NCBI RefSeq assembly: GCF_013185185.1
Contig: NZ_JAAZWE010000004.1
Span: 404,232-468,231 of the forward strand
From: Saccharibacillus endophyticus
GTDB taxonomy: Bacteria; Bacillota; Bacilli; Paenibacillales; Paenibacillaceae
Reading direction: 5' to 3'
DNA length: 64,000 bases
Shown: positions 53,856 to 62,655 of the stretch, piece by piece
How the letters are laid out: each line of letters starts with the position of its first letter
Position numbering within the stretch: the stretch's first letter is position 1
Translations under genes and position numbers: made by a program
Notes under the pieces: model-generated
Databases searched by the model: none
Seen by the model: only the letters and a program-made list of their open reading frames with translations
Told to the model about the DNA's origin: nothing

Positions 53856-54482
53856 ATGCAAACTTACCGTTTGGCCGAAAAACGCGAAATGCGCGAGGTC
53901 GCCACGTTGTTTACGGAGTCTTTTATGGATTATCCGATGTTCAAGCTCATTTTGAGCAAAGGCGAAGCGTACCGAGACGAGTTGTTCAAGCTCAATTATA
54001 TCAATACGAAGTCGTATGTTCAGCAGGACTCCTGCTTTGTCGGGATATTGGACGGGAAGATCGTATCGGCGGTACTGCTGAAAAAAAGCGGAGATCCGGG
54101 GCCGGGATTCATGCAGTATCTGCTTAACGGCGGATTGGCGCTGGCGGCGCGGGTAGGCGTCAAACGGATCGCGCGTATTTTGAGCACGTTGGAGAAGATG
54201 AAAGAGGCCTGCAGCCGGTACGGAAAAGAAACATGGTACGTGGATTCGTTTGCGGTGGCGAAAGGATATCAAGGGAAAAGCTTGGGGAGCGCGCTGTTCC
54301 ATTCGTTCATTTTCCCGCATGTTCGCAAGCAAGGAGGCGGAATGGTCACTCTGGTGACGCATACGGAGTTGAATAAGAAGTTTTATTGCAAAAACGGGTT
54401 TGAGGTGTTTAGCGAATTCGGGATCGGGCCGGAGGGCGGGCGGATTCCGAACTATAGTTTTCGGCAGGAGATTGGAGGATGA
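53856..54482 (+). CDS. GNAT-family N-acetyltransferase
   Basis: A 208-residue acetyltransferase. The acetyl-CoA site is visible in VDSFAVAKGYQGKSLGSALFHS (about 133-154), with a C-terminal HTELNKKFYCKNGFEVFSEF block typical of small-molecule GNATs. Substrate unknown. The start at 53856 follows AAAGGAG by six bases; the longer frame from 53661 runs through the divergent promoter region and is rejected. Divergent from the TetR gene, which probably controls it. Confidence 0.83.
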   Translation: MQTYRLAEKREMREVATLFTESFMDYPMFKLILSKGEAYRDELFKLNYINTKSYVQQDSCFVGILDGKIVSAVLLKKSGDPGPGFMQYLLNGGLALAARVGVKRIARILSTLEKMKEACSRYGKETWYVDSFAVAKGYQGKSLGSALFHSFIFPHVRKQGGGMVTLVTHTELNKKFYCKNGFEVFSEFGIGPEGGRIPNYSFRQEIGG

Positions 54483-54502
54483 TGGGGGGAAGCTTGGGCG
54501 CT

Positions 54503-54606
54503 GCGGGGGAAATTCGTTCAAGGCGCTGTCTCACCCGGAAAATTTGATTAAAGTTTTAAGTGGAATTTTCCGGGTTCAAAGGCGTCTTTCACTGAATTCC
54601 CCCCTT
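54503..54606 (+). repeat. Dispersed palindromic element, copy D
   Basis: Same orientation as copy A. CGGGGGAAATTCGTTCAAGG, GCGCTGTCTCAC, a centre pairing CCCGGAAAAT with ATTTTCCGGG, then TTCAAAGGCGTC and ACTGAATTCCCCCC. It follows the acetyltransferase stop by about 20 bases. Confidence 0.8.
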
Positions 54607-54659
54607 CGCTATAGCTTCTTAAAAGGGTAGGGCAGGGAGAAAAACAATTATTAAAGTCA

Positions 54660-54805
54660 TGATTTTGAGGATAAGTGCAAATATACAGTTATTTTCTTCG
54701 AATTTCACTTTTTTAGAGGAATAGATGCGAATATCCATTTAATTTCTCGGTCTTAGGCTCTTTCAAGCATTTTTGCTTCAAATAACTGTAGATTTGCATG
54801 TATTC
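54660..54805. repeat. Second cluster of AATAACTG-type palindromes
   Basis: ATACAGTTATTTTC (about 54685), GCGAATATCCATTTAA (about 54729) and AAATAACTGTAGATTTGCATG (about 54780) belong to the same family as 6150-6345. The rest of the 54483-54885 gap holds no supported gene. Confidence 0.6.
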
Positions 54806-54885
54806 AAAGATTGCAGAGCGAATCGTTCGAAACAAGTGTATGTAAGCACTTATTTCAAAAGGTTCGCCGCTGTATCGAGTGCCGA

Positions 54886-55368
54886 TCACGCCTCGGCAGG
54901 CTCAGGGGAGATCAGACGGATACCTAAGCGGGTGGTCAGTCCATCGATGCAGTCGGCCATGACGCGGTTATGGTTCCAGACGAAAGCCGGGCGGAAGAAC
55001 GGGGCCCAAAGGTTCATCCAGCGTTTTTTCGTTCGTACCTCCCAAGTGTAGCGGACGCGGGTGCAGGCACCGATCTGTTCGAACTCCAAACGTCCGCTGC
55101 CTTCGAGATGGCCGTCGGCGCGAAGTTCGATCAAGCAGGGCTTGCGCTTTTCGACGATTTTCGCGGTAAAAGACAGCTTGTACAGCATGCGGGTACGGAT
55201 AACAGTCCGGTATTCGTCTCCGATGCCGTCGCCGCTGCTTCCCGCTTTCACTTTGCAGATCGAACAGCCGCGCCACCAATCGGCACGCTCGGGTTCTTCG
55301 ATCAGTTTCCACAATTCTTCCGCGCTCGTCTCCAGCATCCAGTCGCTGACGAATCGGTATCCGTTCAT
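54886..55368 (-). CDS. SRPBCC-fold (polyketide cyclase-like) protein
   Basis: A 160-residue protein with the helix-grip pattern: an N-terminal YRFVSDWMLETSAEELWKLIEEPERADWW block, central strands (LIELRADGHLEGSGRLEFEQIGACTRVRYTWEV) and a long C-terminal helix (FFRPAFVWNHNRVMADCIDGL). These proteins bind hydrophobic ligands; the ligand is unknown. AAGGGAGCG precedes the ATG. It stands alone, between repeat-rich gaps. Confidence 0.83.
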   Translation of the reverse strand: MNGYRFVSDWMLETSAEELWKLIEEPERADWWRGCSICKVKAGSSGDGIGDEYRTVIRTRMLYKLSFTAKIVEKRKPCLIELRADGHLEGSGRLEFEQIGACTRVRYTWEVRTKKRWMNLWAPFFRPAFVWNHNRVMADCIDGLTTRLGIRLISPEPAEA

Positions 55369-55618
55369 AAGGCTTCGCTCCCTTGCCGATTGATCTTCTT
55401 CCTTTCATTAACACCGGGCAAGGAAATTGAACAGCGGGTCAGTAGAAAAACGAGGAATGTCTTTTGGCGAAAATTGATTTCGTCTATGGACATTGCATAC
55501 GAAGGTTTTTTCGCATACCTACATCCATGATCGATCCGAAACTTGCTTCCCGAACGCCGGGATTCCTGAGCGGTTCGAAGATCGTGTTCCGGAGGCATGG
55601 ATTTTCTGTCCGCGACTT

Positions 55619-55762
55619 TTAACGGATCGTGGCGACGCTTAGCGGTTGATATCGGCCTCTCGAGAAATGTAACGGATCGAGCGGACGCTTAGCTATCAAA
55701 AACCGGATTTTCGAAGCTGAAAACAGCTCTTTTTCCGGCTAAGCGTCATCTGGTTCCGTTAA
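55619..55762. repeat. TAACGGA-type direct and inverted repeats
   Basis: TTAACGGATCGTGGCGACGC (55619) and GTAACGGATCGAGCGGACGC (55669) are direct repeats about 50 bases apart, each continuing with TTAGC. The complementary GGCTAAGCGTCATC...TTCCGTTAA follows at 55737-55761, forming a large fold-back. The surrounding 497-base gap (55369-55865) has no supported gene. Confidence 0.65.
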
Positions 55763-55767
55763 AATAA

Positions 55768-55832
55768 ACAACCGCCTAAAAAGACATCGCTAACGGACAT
55801 ACGATCCGTTACGATCCTTTTTAAGCGGTTGT
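55768..55832 (-). terminator. Extended hairpin after the metallochaperone gene
   Basis: ACAACCGC (55768-55775) pairs with GCGGTTGT (55825-55832), with a second inner stem from TAACGGA/TCCGTTA. A-rich sequence on one side gives a weak T-run in the minus direction. Confidence 0.5.
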
Positions 55833-55865
55833 CAAAAAATCAGCGGCCACCTCTATCTGCTGTAA

Positions 55866-57089
55866 TTACGCCGTCACCGGCTTGAACGGATTCGGCAGCT
55901 TGCTCCAATCCTGCTTCATCTCCTCGGCGGTCAACAGCGTTGCATCCAGCGACCGCTCGATCTCTTCGCGATCCATGCCGATCCCGATGAACACCAACTT
56001 CGTCACGCGGTCGCCCCATTTGTCGTCCCAGTCCGGCGAGTTTTCCAGCGATTCGCCTTCGCCGAAGTAGAACGCGCGCTCCTCCGGCGTCAGCGCCGAC
56101 ACCCAAAGTCCCGCGCTGGTGAATTCTTTCGAGCTGCCCGCTTGGCTGAACGAATACGCTTTGCGGTTGTCGAACGCCATCCAGACGATGCCTTTGGAAC
56201 GCACGACGGCTTCCGGCCAGCGTCCCATCCAGCGGCCGAAGCGTTCGGGATGGAACGGAATCTTTCTTTTATACACGAATGAATTGATCCCGTATTCTTC
56301 CGTCTCGGGCGTATGTTCCTCTTTCGACAGCTCCAGAATCCACCCCGCCGAAGCGCTGGCCTGATCGAAATCAAAGCGGCCCGTGTTCAGGATCTCTTTC
56401 GGATCGATCTTCCCTTTTACCGAACGAATAAACTTCGCCGTCGGCTGAAGGCTGCGCAGCACCTCTTCCAGACGGTCCAGCTCTTCCGGCTCCACCAGAT
56501 CGCATTTGTTCAAGATCAGCACGTCGCAGAATTCCACCTGTTCGACCAACAAATCGACAATGCTGCGTTCGTCTTCGTCGGCGACTTCCTGTCCGCGATC
56601 CCGCAGCTTTTCCCGCGACTGATAATCTTTCCAGAATTCCGCCGCGTTCACTACCGTCACCATCGTATCGAGCTTGGTCAGCTGCGTCAGGTCGATGCCG
56701 TTTTCTTCATCCACGTAGCTGAAGGTCTGGGCTACCGGAACCGGCTCGCCGATCCCTGTCGATTCGATCAGAATATAGTCGTAACGTCCGTCCTGCGCCA
56801 GACGCTCCACTTCCACCAGCAAATCTTCGCGCAGCGTGCAGCAGATGCAGCCGTTGGACATCTCCACCAGCTTCTCGTCAATCCGCGACAGTCCGCCGCC
56901 TTCCTGTACCAGATCCACGTCGATGTTCACTTCGCTCATATCGTTCACGATCACGGCCACCCGCAGCCCTTCCCGGTTGTTGAGCACATGATTGAGCAGC
57001 GTCGTTTTGCCCGATCCCAGGTAACCGCTCAGAACGGTAACCGGAATTCGGCGATCGCTCCCTGTTTGCTTGGTATCAAAAAGACTCAT
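55866..57089 (-). CDS. zagA: COG0523 zinc metallochaperone GTPase (ZagA/YciC type)
   Basis: A 407-residue G3E GTPase. The P-loop GYLGSGKTT is at 22-30, the metal-transfer CxCC motif NGCICC gives C81, C83 and C84, ESTGIGEP is the Walker B region near 115, and NKCD near 202 is the base-specificity motif; a C-terminal CobW domain follows. It has a perfect Zur box in its promoter, so it is made when zinc is scarce and probably delivers zinc to essential enzymes such as folate-pathway cyclohydrolase, as shown for Bacillus ZagA. The symbol is by family and regulation; close paralogues exist in many genomes. GAAAGGAAGCG precedes the ATG. Confidence 0.92.
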   Translation of the reverse strand: MSLFDTKQTGSDRRIPVTVLSGYLGSGKTTLLNHVLNNREGLRVAVIVNDMSEVNIDVDLVQEGGGLSRIDEKLVEMSNGCICCTLREDLLVEVERLAQDGRYDYILIESTGIGEPVPVAQTFSYVDEENGIDLTQLTKLDTMVTVVNAAEFWKDYQSREKLRDRGQEVADEDERSIVDLLVEQVEFCDVLILNKCDLVEPEELDRLEEVLRSLQPTAKFIRSVKGKIDPKEILNTGRFDFDQASASAGWILELSKEEHTPETEEYGINSFVYKRKIPFHPERFGRWMGRWPEAVVRSKGIVWMAFDNRKAYSFSQAGSSKEFTSAGLWVSALTPEERAFYFGEGESLENSPDWDDKWGDRVTKLVFIGIGMDREEIERSLDATLLTAEEMKQDWSKLPNPFKPVTA

Positions 57090-57120
57090 AAGACTTCTCG
57101 CTTCCTTTCGGAATGGATTT

Positions 57121-57139
57121 AATCGTAATTATTACGATT
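57121..57139. promoter_or_regulatory. Perfect Zur box
   Basis: AATCGTAATTATTACGATT matches the Bacillus Zur operator (AAATCGTAATnATTACGATTT) across the palindrome. It lies 32 bases before the metallochaperone start and just downstream of its -10. Confidence 0.9.
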
Positions 57140-57150
57140 TAACTCGTTGT

Positions 57151-57180
57151 ATCTTAATCCTTTTCGATAGGTATTGTCAA
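57151..57180 (-). promoter_or_regulatory. Promoter of the Zur-controlled metallochaperone
   Basis: Minus-strand TTGACA (57180-57175) and TAAGAT (57156-57151) are 18 bases apart. The Zur box begins 11 bases downstream of the -10, so bound Zur would block transcription. Confidence 0.65.
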
Positions 57181-57267
57181 CGCGTGCCGATTTTCGTTCG
57201 CGAAACGGACACCATGCTGTCTGAGTTGCCGGACTATAATGGAGGTTGAGGAAAAAGGAGGGATTTC

Positions 57268-57789
57268 ATGCCAAGTTACGATTACGCATCCAAACACGAG
57301 TTGAAAGCCGCGATTCACGCCGCTTACCTCAAGCTGGATGCCGAGTATGAAGGTGTCAGCGACGCGGATCGGGATGTACGTTTTCCCGATGTCGATCGGA
57401 CGCCTGCGGAAATTTTAGCGTATCAACTGGGTTGGCTGGCGTTGGTGCGGGGTTGGGATCAGGAAGAATTGGCCGGCGGCACACCGCAAATGCCCGCTCC
57501 GGGCTACAAATGGAACCAACTCGGCGGAATGTACGCGGACTTTTACCGGCAGCATAAAGGCTACTCGCTGACCGAGCTTCGAGCGATGTTCGCCCAAGCG
57601 GAATCGGAATGGCTGGAGTGGATCGAGAATTTGAGCGAAGACGAACTGTTCGTTCAAGGACAGCGCCGCTGGACCGGGGACAAACCGAACTGGCCGATGG
57701 CGCGTTGGATACATATCAATTCGGCTGCGCCGTTCGGGACTTTTCGAGCGAAAATACGGAAGTGGAAAAGGGCGAAGGCGGGAGATTGA
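57268..57789 (+). CDS. ClbS/DfsB-family four-helix protein
   Basis: A 173-residue protein with the pattern of ClbS/DfsB (DUF1706) proteins: HELKAAIHAAYLKLDAEYEGVS, RTPAEILAYQLGWLALVRGWDQEE and TGDKPNWPMARWIHINSAAPFGTFRAKIRKW. The ClbS member hydrolyses or inactivates the genotoxin colibactin, but most members have no known function. GGAGGGA precedes the ATG. Divergent from the metallochaperone gene; it may or may not share the Zur box. Confidence 0.85.
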   Translation: MPSYDYASKHELKAAIHAAYLKLDAEYEGVSDADRDVRFPDVDRTPAEILAYQLGWLALVRGWDQEELAGGTPQMPAPGYKWNQLGGMYADFYRQHKGYSLTELRAMFAQAESEWLEWIENLSEDELFVQGQRRWTGDKPNWPMARWIHINSAAPFGTFRAKIRKWKRAKAGD

Positions 57790-57854
57790 GGGATGAGGGG
57801 AAGAGAGTTGGATGTTGCATTTTTTACGGGAAGTTGGAGAGAATAGCAGGAGCT

Positions 57855-58277
57855 TCACATCCTCCAACCATACCCGATCCACGCACGCGTATTCGGATTA
57901 AAATACAGACTTTTGTTCTCGTTGCCGAACCGCGGATTCAAATCCGGGTAGGTTACGCGCACCGCATACCCGCCGTTCGTCCAGCACAACCAGCGGTGAA
58001 AAGTCTGCCAACCTCCAATAGAAGCGACGCTGTTTGGTCCAACCCTCTCCACCTGAACCTCAAGCAGCCCCGGATACCCGTCCAGTGCTTTACGCTCTTC
58101 GACTTCCATATGCCGATAAGACGCCTGGATAAAAGCATCTTCCGCAATAAACATCGTGCTCCATATCCAATAGCCGATCACCAAAATCACTATGGACAAA
58201 GCCGTCACAAGGCGCGCTTTTCCCCGTCCTCGGTTCTGTTTGGTTTCGCTCGCTTCTTTTCTCGCGGTCAACTTCAT
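57855..58277 (-). CDS. Single-pass membrane protein of unknown function
   Basis: A 140-residue protein with a strongly basic N-terminus, one transmembrane helix (LVTALSIVILVIGYWIWSTMF, about 23-43) and a soluble C-terminal domain rich in aromatic residues (FHRWLCWTNGGYAVRVTYPDLNPRFG). No family is recognised. GAGGAAAAG precedes the ATG. It is monocistronic on the minus strand. Confidence 0.68.
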   Translation of the reverse strand: MKLTARKEASETKQNRGRGKARLVTALSIVILVIGYWIWSTMFIAEDAFIQASYRHMEVEERKALDGYPGLLEVQVERVGPNSVASIGGWQTFHRWLCWTNGGYAVRVTYPDLNPRFGNENKSLYFNPNTRAWIGYGWRM

Positions 58278-58346
58278 ACTCTTTTCCTCCTGGTCGGTGC
58301 TTGAGCAATTGAGATCACTCCTACACCCGATTCGCCAAGAAAAAGG

Positions 58347-58390
58347 AAAATCCTGCTATTCATCAACATATCGATGAATAGCAGGATTTT
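58347..58390. terminator. Perfect 18-bp hairpin terminator
   Basis: AAAATCCTGCTATTCATC (58347-58364) pairs exactly with its complement (58373-58390) around AACATATC, with T-rich ends in both directions. It lies past the MFS gene stop. Confidence 0.88.
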
Positions 58391-58403
58391 CGAAAAACGC
58401 AGC

Positions 58404-59594
58404 TTAAGCTTTTTCAACTCCGGTCCGGCTGCTCGGTTTCTCTGCGTTAGACCGGCCTTGCGTCATCTTCCATTGCAACGCAATCATCGCGACAATCGCG
58501 GTTAACATCACAGTCAGCGCCCCGTTGAAATGACCTGACGCATCGTGCAAAGCACCGATCGTCAGCGGCCCCATGGCCCCGAGCATATAACCGCCGCCCT
58601 GAGTCATTGCCGACCAGCCGCTGGCTTCTTCCGGCGTATTCGCTTCCGCGATCGGCAGCATCAACGCCAACGGGAACAATCCGCCGGCTCCAATGCCGAG
58701 CGCGATAACCGCCGCAAGCATGGGAAGCCCAAGCAGCAGCATGCCGATCCCCGTAAGCTTGAACAGCGCGCACCCCACCAACACCGCTCTAGGATTCCCT
58801 AATTTCGCGACCAGGCTTGGCGCGGTCAGCGATACCGGAATCTGAATCAATGTAAACAGCGTCAGAAACGTCGCCGCTTGATCCGAAGTATACCCGAAGT
58901 CGACCGCCATCGGCGCGATCCAGGCCGTGATCGAGTAGAACATGCCGGACATCAGGCCGAAGAATAACGTCAGTTGAATCGCTTTGCGGTTGCGGATCGG
59001 CAGCACGGAACGCGCACGAAGACCCGATGTGGAAGTACCTCCGCGCCGGGCGAAGCCTGCCCAGAATACAGCTGCGACTACACCAAGAACCGCCCAACTC
59101 GCTAACGCAACGTTCAAATGCTCTCCGCTCTGCTCGTACACCGGAACCGACAGCGAAGAAGCCAGCGCCGCCCCCACCGTCATCGAAGCGGAATAGATAC
59201 TAATTACAGCAGGCCGATGCGGAAACATCTTTTTAATAAACGCCGACAACAGCGGCCCCGCCAGACTGATCCCGATCCCGCCGACAATCGCCGTCAGAAT
59301 CAACAACCACACCGAACTACCTAATCCCCGAAGCCCGGTCATCGCGGCGATCAACAACAACGAAGCCCAGATCGTCCGCTCCATTCCGAGCCGATCCCCA
59401 ATCTTCGCCGCCAACGGCGCAAACAACCCCATGCACAACACCGGAATCGTCGTCAACAAACTCGCCGTCGCCCCGCTCATCCCAAGCTCCTCCTGAATGG
59501 TCCCCAGTAAAGGCGCAACCGAAGTCATAAGCGGTCTAAGATTCAACGCCGCGATCCCGATCGCCAGCAGCGCATAAATGTTTTTCATCTTCAC
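58404..59594 (-). CDS. MFS transporter of the CynX/NimT type
   Basis: A 396-residue transporter with about twelve hydrophobic helices and the short loops of the CynX/NimT family, small carriers implicated in cyanate or 2-nitroimidazole export. LAAKIGDRLGMERT near 60-73 is the cytoplasmic loop signature. The GTG at 59594 is the start: GGAGGTG lies five bases upstream; the longer frame to 59639 would put 15 hydrophilic residues before it. A good promoter (TTGATC-17-TATACT) lies in the gap to the divergent LysR gene, the usual arrangement for a LysR-controlled transporter. Confidence 0.88.
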   Translation of the reverse strand: MKMKNIYALLAIGIAALNLRPLMTSVAPLLGTIQEELGMSGATASLLTTIPVLCMGLFAPLAAKIGDRLGMERTIWASLLLIAAMTGLRGLGSSVWLLILTAIVGGIGISLAGPLLSAFIKKMFPHRPAVISIYSASMTVGAALASSLSVPVYEQSGEHLNVALASWAVLGVVAAVFWAGFARRGGTSTSGLRARSVLPIRNRKAIQLTLFFGLMSGMFYSITAWIAPMAVDFGYTSDQAATFLTLFTLIQIPVSLTAPSLVAKLGNPRAVLVGCALFKLTGIGMLLLGLPMLAAVIALGIGAGGLFPLALMLPIAEANTPEEASGWSAMTQGGGYMLGAMGPLTIGALHDASGHFNGALTVMLTAIVAMIALQWKMTQGRSNAEKPSSRTGVEKA

Positions 59595-59628
59595 AAGCCC
59601 ACCTCCATCACAATTACAGATGGATCTT

Positions 59629-59657
59629 AGTATAGGCAAGCTTCATTCATTGATCAA
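59629..59657 (-). promoter_or_regulatory. Promoter of the MFS gene
   Basis: Minus-strand TTGATC (59657-59652), 17 bases, TATACT (59634-59629); the GTG start is 35 bases downstream. ATTGATCAAT overlapping the -35 is a small palindrome and could be a LysR site. Confidence 0.6.
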
Positions 59658-59737
59658 TTCTATAATCTTTATTATTATAATAGGATAAAACTATGATTGA
59701 GCATGCAGAAAATCTTTCGCTTGGTCGAAGCGAATAG

Positions 59738-59842
59738 CGGAGGGAGAAATTCAGGTCACAACGCCTTTGAACTCGGAAAAATTCCACTAAAATTCTAATC
59801 AGTTTTTCCGAGTGAGACAGCGTTTTGAGCGAATTTCTCCCG
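59738..59842 (-). repeat. Dispersed palindromic element, copy E
   Basis: Reverse orientation, like copy B. GCGGAGGGAGAAATTC, AACTCGGAAAAA against TTTTTCCGAGT, GAGACAGCG, and GCGAATTTCTCCCGC. It lies in the divergent MFS-LysR promoter region, between the MFS promoter and the LysR start. Confidence 0.8.
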
Positions 59843-59910
59843 CAGTCCCCCCCCGCTTCCCCAACGAACAGGATTTTCCCCACATCGAAATCATAAAGGT
59901 GGCGACGATT

Positions 59911-60813
59911 ATGGACACCCGCAATATCCTATATTTCATGGCCGTCTACGAACATCTTCACTTCACCCGCGCCGCCGAAGAGCTAGGAATCTCCCAACCG
60001 ACCCTCAGCCAACAAATCCGCGCGCTCGAAAATGAACTCGGCATCCCCCTGTTCGACCGGATCGGCAAAAAAGTGATCGTAACCGAAGCCGGAAAAATGT
60101 TCAAGCACTACGGCACGAAGATGCTTCAAGCCGAAATGGACATCAAAACCGCGGCGACCGAACTCAAATCGGGCAGCCAAGGTGAAATCCGCTTGGCCGC
60201 CCTGCCTTCCGACCTTGATTTTCGCTTGGTCCCGCTGTTCGTTCGCTTCAAGACCAAATATCCCGATACCCGGCTTCAGGTGATCTCGACGATTTTCGCG
60301 CATGAGGAAGTGTTAAGTCATAAGGTCGACTTAGGGATCGGACTTCAAGGCTCAGCGGACGATCGGCTTACACGCATCCCGCTCGGCTCCGAGCCGTACC
60401 ATCTGTTCGTGCACGCCGACAGCAAGCTGGCCCGCAGAAAGCGAATCACGCTGGAGGATCTTAAGGACCACCCGTTGGTCATGTATCCGAAAGGCTACGT
60501 CGGCCGCGATCTGGTGGATGCCACATGCCGAAAGCTGGGTTTCGAGCTGTCCACGGCGATGGAGACGGCGTCGGCCGCTTCGCTGCTTCAGCTCGTTTCC
60601 GCCGGAATCGGCGCCACGATCCAACCCGCGGGATTGACCCGGCAAAACGGCAAAGACTACCCCGACATCGTCGCGATTCCTTTGTCCGGCGTAGAGCCGG
60701 TTCGGCATCTGGAGCTGACTTACTACGCGGACCGCTTTTTGACGGGCGCGCAGAGGGAATTGATTCGATGGCTGACGGACTTCTTTTCGGAGATGAAGAC
60801 AGACGGCTCTTAA
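59911..60813 (+). CDS. LysR-family transcriptional regulator
   Basis: A 300-residue regulator. N-terminal winged helix (MDTRNILYFMAVYEHLHFTRAAEELGISQPTLSQQIRALENELGIPLFDR) and a C-terminal periplasmic-binding-like effector domain of normal length; it fits the CynR branch. AAAGGTGG precedes the ATG; the longer frame from 59812 overlaps repeat copy E and is rejected. It is divergent from the MFS gene and probably controls it. The effector is unknown. Confidence 0.88.
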   Translation: MDTRNILYFMAVYEHLHFTRAAEELGISQPTLSQQIRALENELGIPLFDRIGKKVIVTEAGKMFKHYGTKMLQAEMDIKTAATELKSGSQGEIRLAALPSDLDFRLVPLFVRFKTKYPDTRLQVISTIFAHEEVLSHKVDLGIGLQGSADDRLTRIPLGSEPYHLFVHADSKLARRKRITLEDLKDHPLVMYPKGYVGRDLVDATCRKLGFELSTAMETASAASLLQLVSAGIGATIQPAGLTRQNGKDYPDIVAIPLSGVEPVRHLELTYYADRFLTGAQRELIRWLTDFFSEMKTDGS

Positions 60814-61027
60814 GATTCAGCATTATTCTTGCCTATCAGCAACAATTCAACCTGCAATTAGCTGAAACGGTCGTCATTCCTGCGAAAAAGCAACAATAAA
60901 TGCGGGCAAACGGCTTTTTCGGCATTTTCTCAGCAAATTCTTGCCCATAAGGAATGACATCCGAACCCCAGCAAATCTCGCTAAATTGTTTCCTTTTTGA
61001 AAAAACGAGAAGTCTAGGCATCGGATA

Positions 61028-61080
61028 CAAAAAAAGCGACCCCATCGCCATTGATCGGCTTTTGAGGTCGCTGTTTTCTT
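61028..61080 (-). terminator. Terminator of the sugar ABC transporter operon
   Basis: AGCGACC (61035-61041) pairs with GGTCGCT (61066-61072); on the minus strand the stem is followed by TTTTTTT. It lies about 40 bases past the solute-binding protein stop. The remainder of 60814-61114 shows no gene. Confidence 0.75.
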
Positions 61081-61114
61081 TTCGCTTGGCGCTATACTCC
61101 GTTTACCGCAGCAC

Positions 61115-62455
61115 TTACTTCGCCGCTAACTTCAGCACCGTCTCATCCATTTGTTTGAACAGCTCTTCCTTCGTGATCTTCTTCGCCACGTAAGCTTGCA
61201 TCAAAGCGCCGAATTCTTGGGAAGTGCCGTCCGGCAGCTTAGGCCACTGCCAGCCGAGCGTTTTGTCGGCTTGCACGTATTCCTGGATGCTGGCCGCGAT
61301 CGTGCCGAGCTGTTCCGGTTCGTACGTGATCGTTTTGAGCGCCGGGATGAATTTGAATTCTTCGACCGTGTAGCGTTTGCCGGTTTCGGAAGTAACCATC
61401 CACTCCAGGAACTTTTTCGCTTCCTCTTTGTTGGCCGAGTTTTTGTTCACGACCCAGTTGTTCGGCACGCCGACGAAGATGTTGTCGTTCAGCGCTTCGT
61501 CGTCGTTGATCGGCATCGGCAGAACGCCGACTTGCAGCTCGGGATCGATGCCGTCGATTTGGACCTGCGTCCAGTTGCCCTGCTGCGTCATCGCCGCCAT
61601 GCCGGAAGCGAATTCGGTCATTTGCGTGTTGTAGTCGGTCGTCAGAGGACGGTCGTTGCTGAATTCCATCGTCAGGTCGACCAGGTCGATCCATTGGTTG
61701 AAGATCTCGTTATCCACGACCGAAGTTTTGCCTTCTCTCCAGTCCGCGATGAATTTGTCGGGATCGTCTTGTTTCGCGTAAGCGCCGTTGACCAAATGCT
61801 GCCCGATAACCCACCATTCCTGGTAGCCGTTTTCGAACGGTACGATGCCTGCGTCCTGCAGCTTTTGAGCGGCAGCGCGCAGTTCGGTCAGCGTCGTCGG
61901 AATTTCGGTGATGCCGGCCTGCTCGAACAGCGCTTTGTTGTAAAGGAAGCCGTAACCTTCGATGTTCATCGGCAGGCCGTACAGCTTGCCGTCCATCGTC
62001 ATCGGGTCTTTCACGTTGTCGCTGAGGTCCGCGACCCACGGTTGATCGGACAGATCTTCCATGCGGTCTTTCCACAGCTGCGCTTCGTTATAGCCGCCGT
62101 TATTGAAAATGTCCGGCTCGTCGCCCGAAGCGAATTTCGCTTTCAGCGCCGCGCCGTAGTCCGCGCCGCCGCCGACCGTTTCGATCGTGATGTTGACGCC
62201 GGTTTCTTTTTTATACTCCGCCAACAGTTTCTCCATCGCGTCCGCGATTTCGACTTTGAACTGGAACATCTTGAGCGTGACGTCCGAGGTCGGCGTATCG
62301 GTGCCTGTCGCCGGTTCCGTCGTATCCGTACCCGTCTCGGTCGTGCCGGTTCCCGTCGTTCCCGTTTCCGGATTCGGCATGCCGCCCCCGCCGCAAGCGG
62401 CAAGCAGCGAAATCATGAGCAGTAACGCCAGGGTGAGAAAGCTTGTTTTTTTCAT
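61115..62455 (-). CDS. Extracellular solute-binding lipoprotein of a CUT1 sugar ABC transporter
   Basis: A 446-residue binding protein. The signal peptide ends in a lipobox (SLLAAC, C22), then a Gly/Pro/Thr-rich linker, then the type 1 solute-binding fold (ITIETVGGGADYGAALKAKFASGDEPDIFNNGG). No substrate can be named; CUT1 systems import oligosaccharides. The ATG at 62455 is chosen as it begins the signal peptide; a 38-residue extension is rejected. Third in transcription order after the two permease genes, with a 200-base gap that holds a cre-like site and no ATPase gene; as in many Firmicutes, a shared MsmX-type ATPase is probably supplied from elsewhere. Confidence 0.92.
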   Translation of the reverse strand: MKKTSFLTLALLLMISLLAACGGGGMPNPETGTTGTGTTETGTDTTEPATGTDTPTSDVTLKMFQFKVEIADAMEKLLAEYKKETGVNITIETVGGGADYGAALKAKFASGDEPDIFNNGGYNEAQLWKDRMEDLSDQPWVADLSDNVKDPMTMDGKLYGLPMNIEGYGFLYNKALFEQAGITEIPTTLTELRAAAQKLQDAGIVPFENGYQEWWVIGQHLVNGAYAKQDDPDKFIADWREGKTSVVDNEIFNQWIDLVDLTMEFSNDRPLTTDYNTQMTEFASGMAAMTQQGNWTQVQIDGIDPELQVGVLPMPINDDEALNDNIFVGVPNNWVVNKNSANKEEAKKFLEWMVTSETGKRYTVEEFKFIPALKTITYEPEQLGTIAASIQEYVQADKTLGWQWPKLPDGTSQEFGALMQAYVAKKITKEELFKQMDETVLKLAAK

Positions 62456-62575
62456 GCGTGTAGCCTCCCTTGTGTGTGGTAAAACGGTGCTCCCCTCGAT
62501 CTTTCGAAACTGTCGTGCGCCGACGCGTTTTCGAACGCCGCCGACGGACTCGTCCTGACCTCTTTCCAATCGTTT

Positions 62576-62589
62576 GGCAAGCGTTTACA
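62576..62589. promoter_or_regulatory. cre-like site (CcpA)
   Basis: GGCAAGCGTTTACA matches the catabolite-responsive element TGWAANCGNTNWCA at 12 of 14 positions. It lies about 120 bases before the binding-protein start, fitting glucose repression of the transporter. Confidence 0.55.
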
Positions 62590-62655
62590 ATAAGAGTGCT
62601 TTACGTCCCTTATCTCGCTTTTATGTGGTCGTTCCGCTTACCCGTAGTCGGTCAA

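Noticed and set aside
62456..62569. 38-residue N-terminal extension of the sugar-binding protein
   Set aside because: A classical lipoprotein signal begins at 62455, so the extension would bury it.
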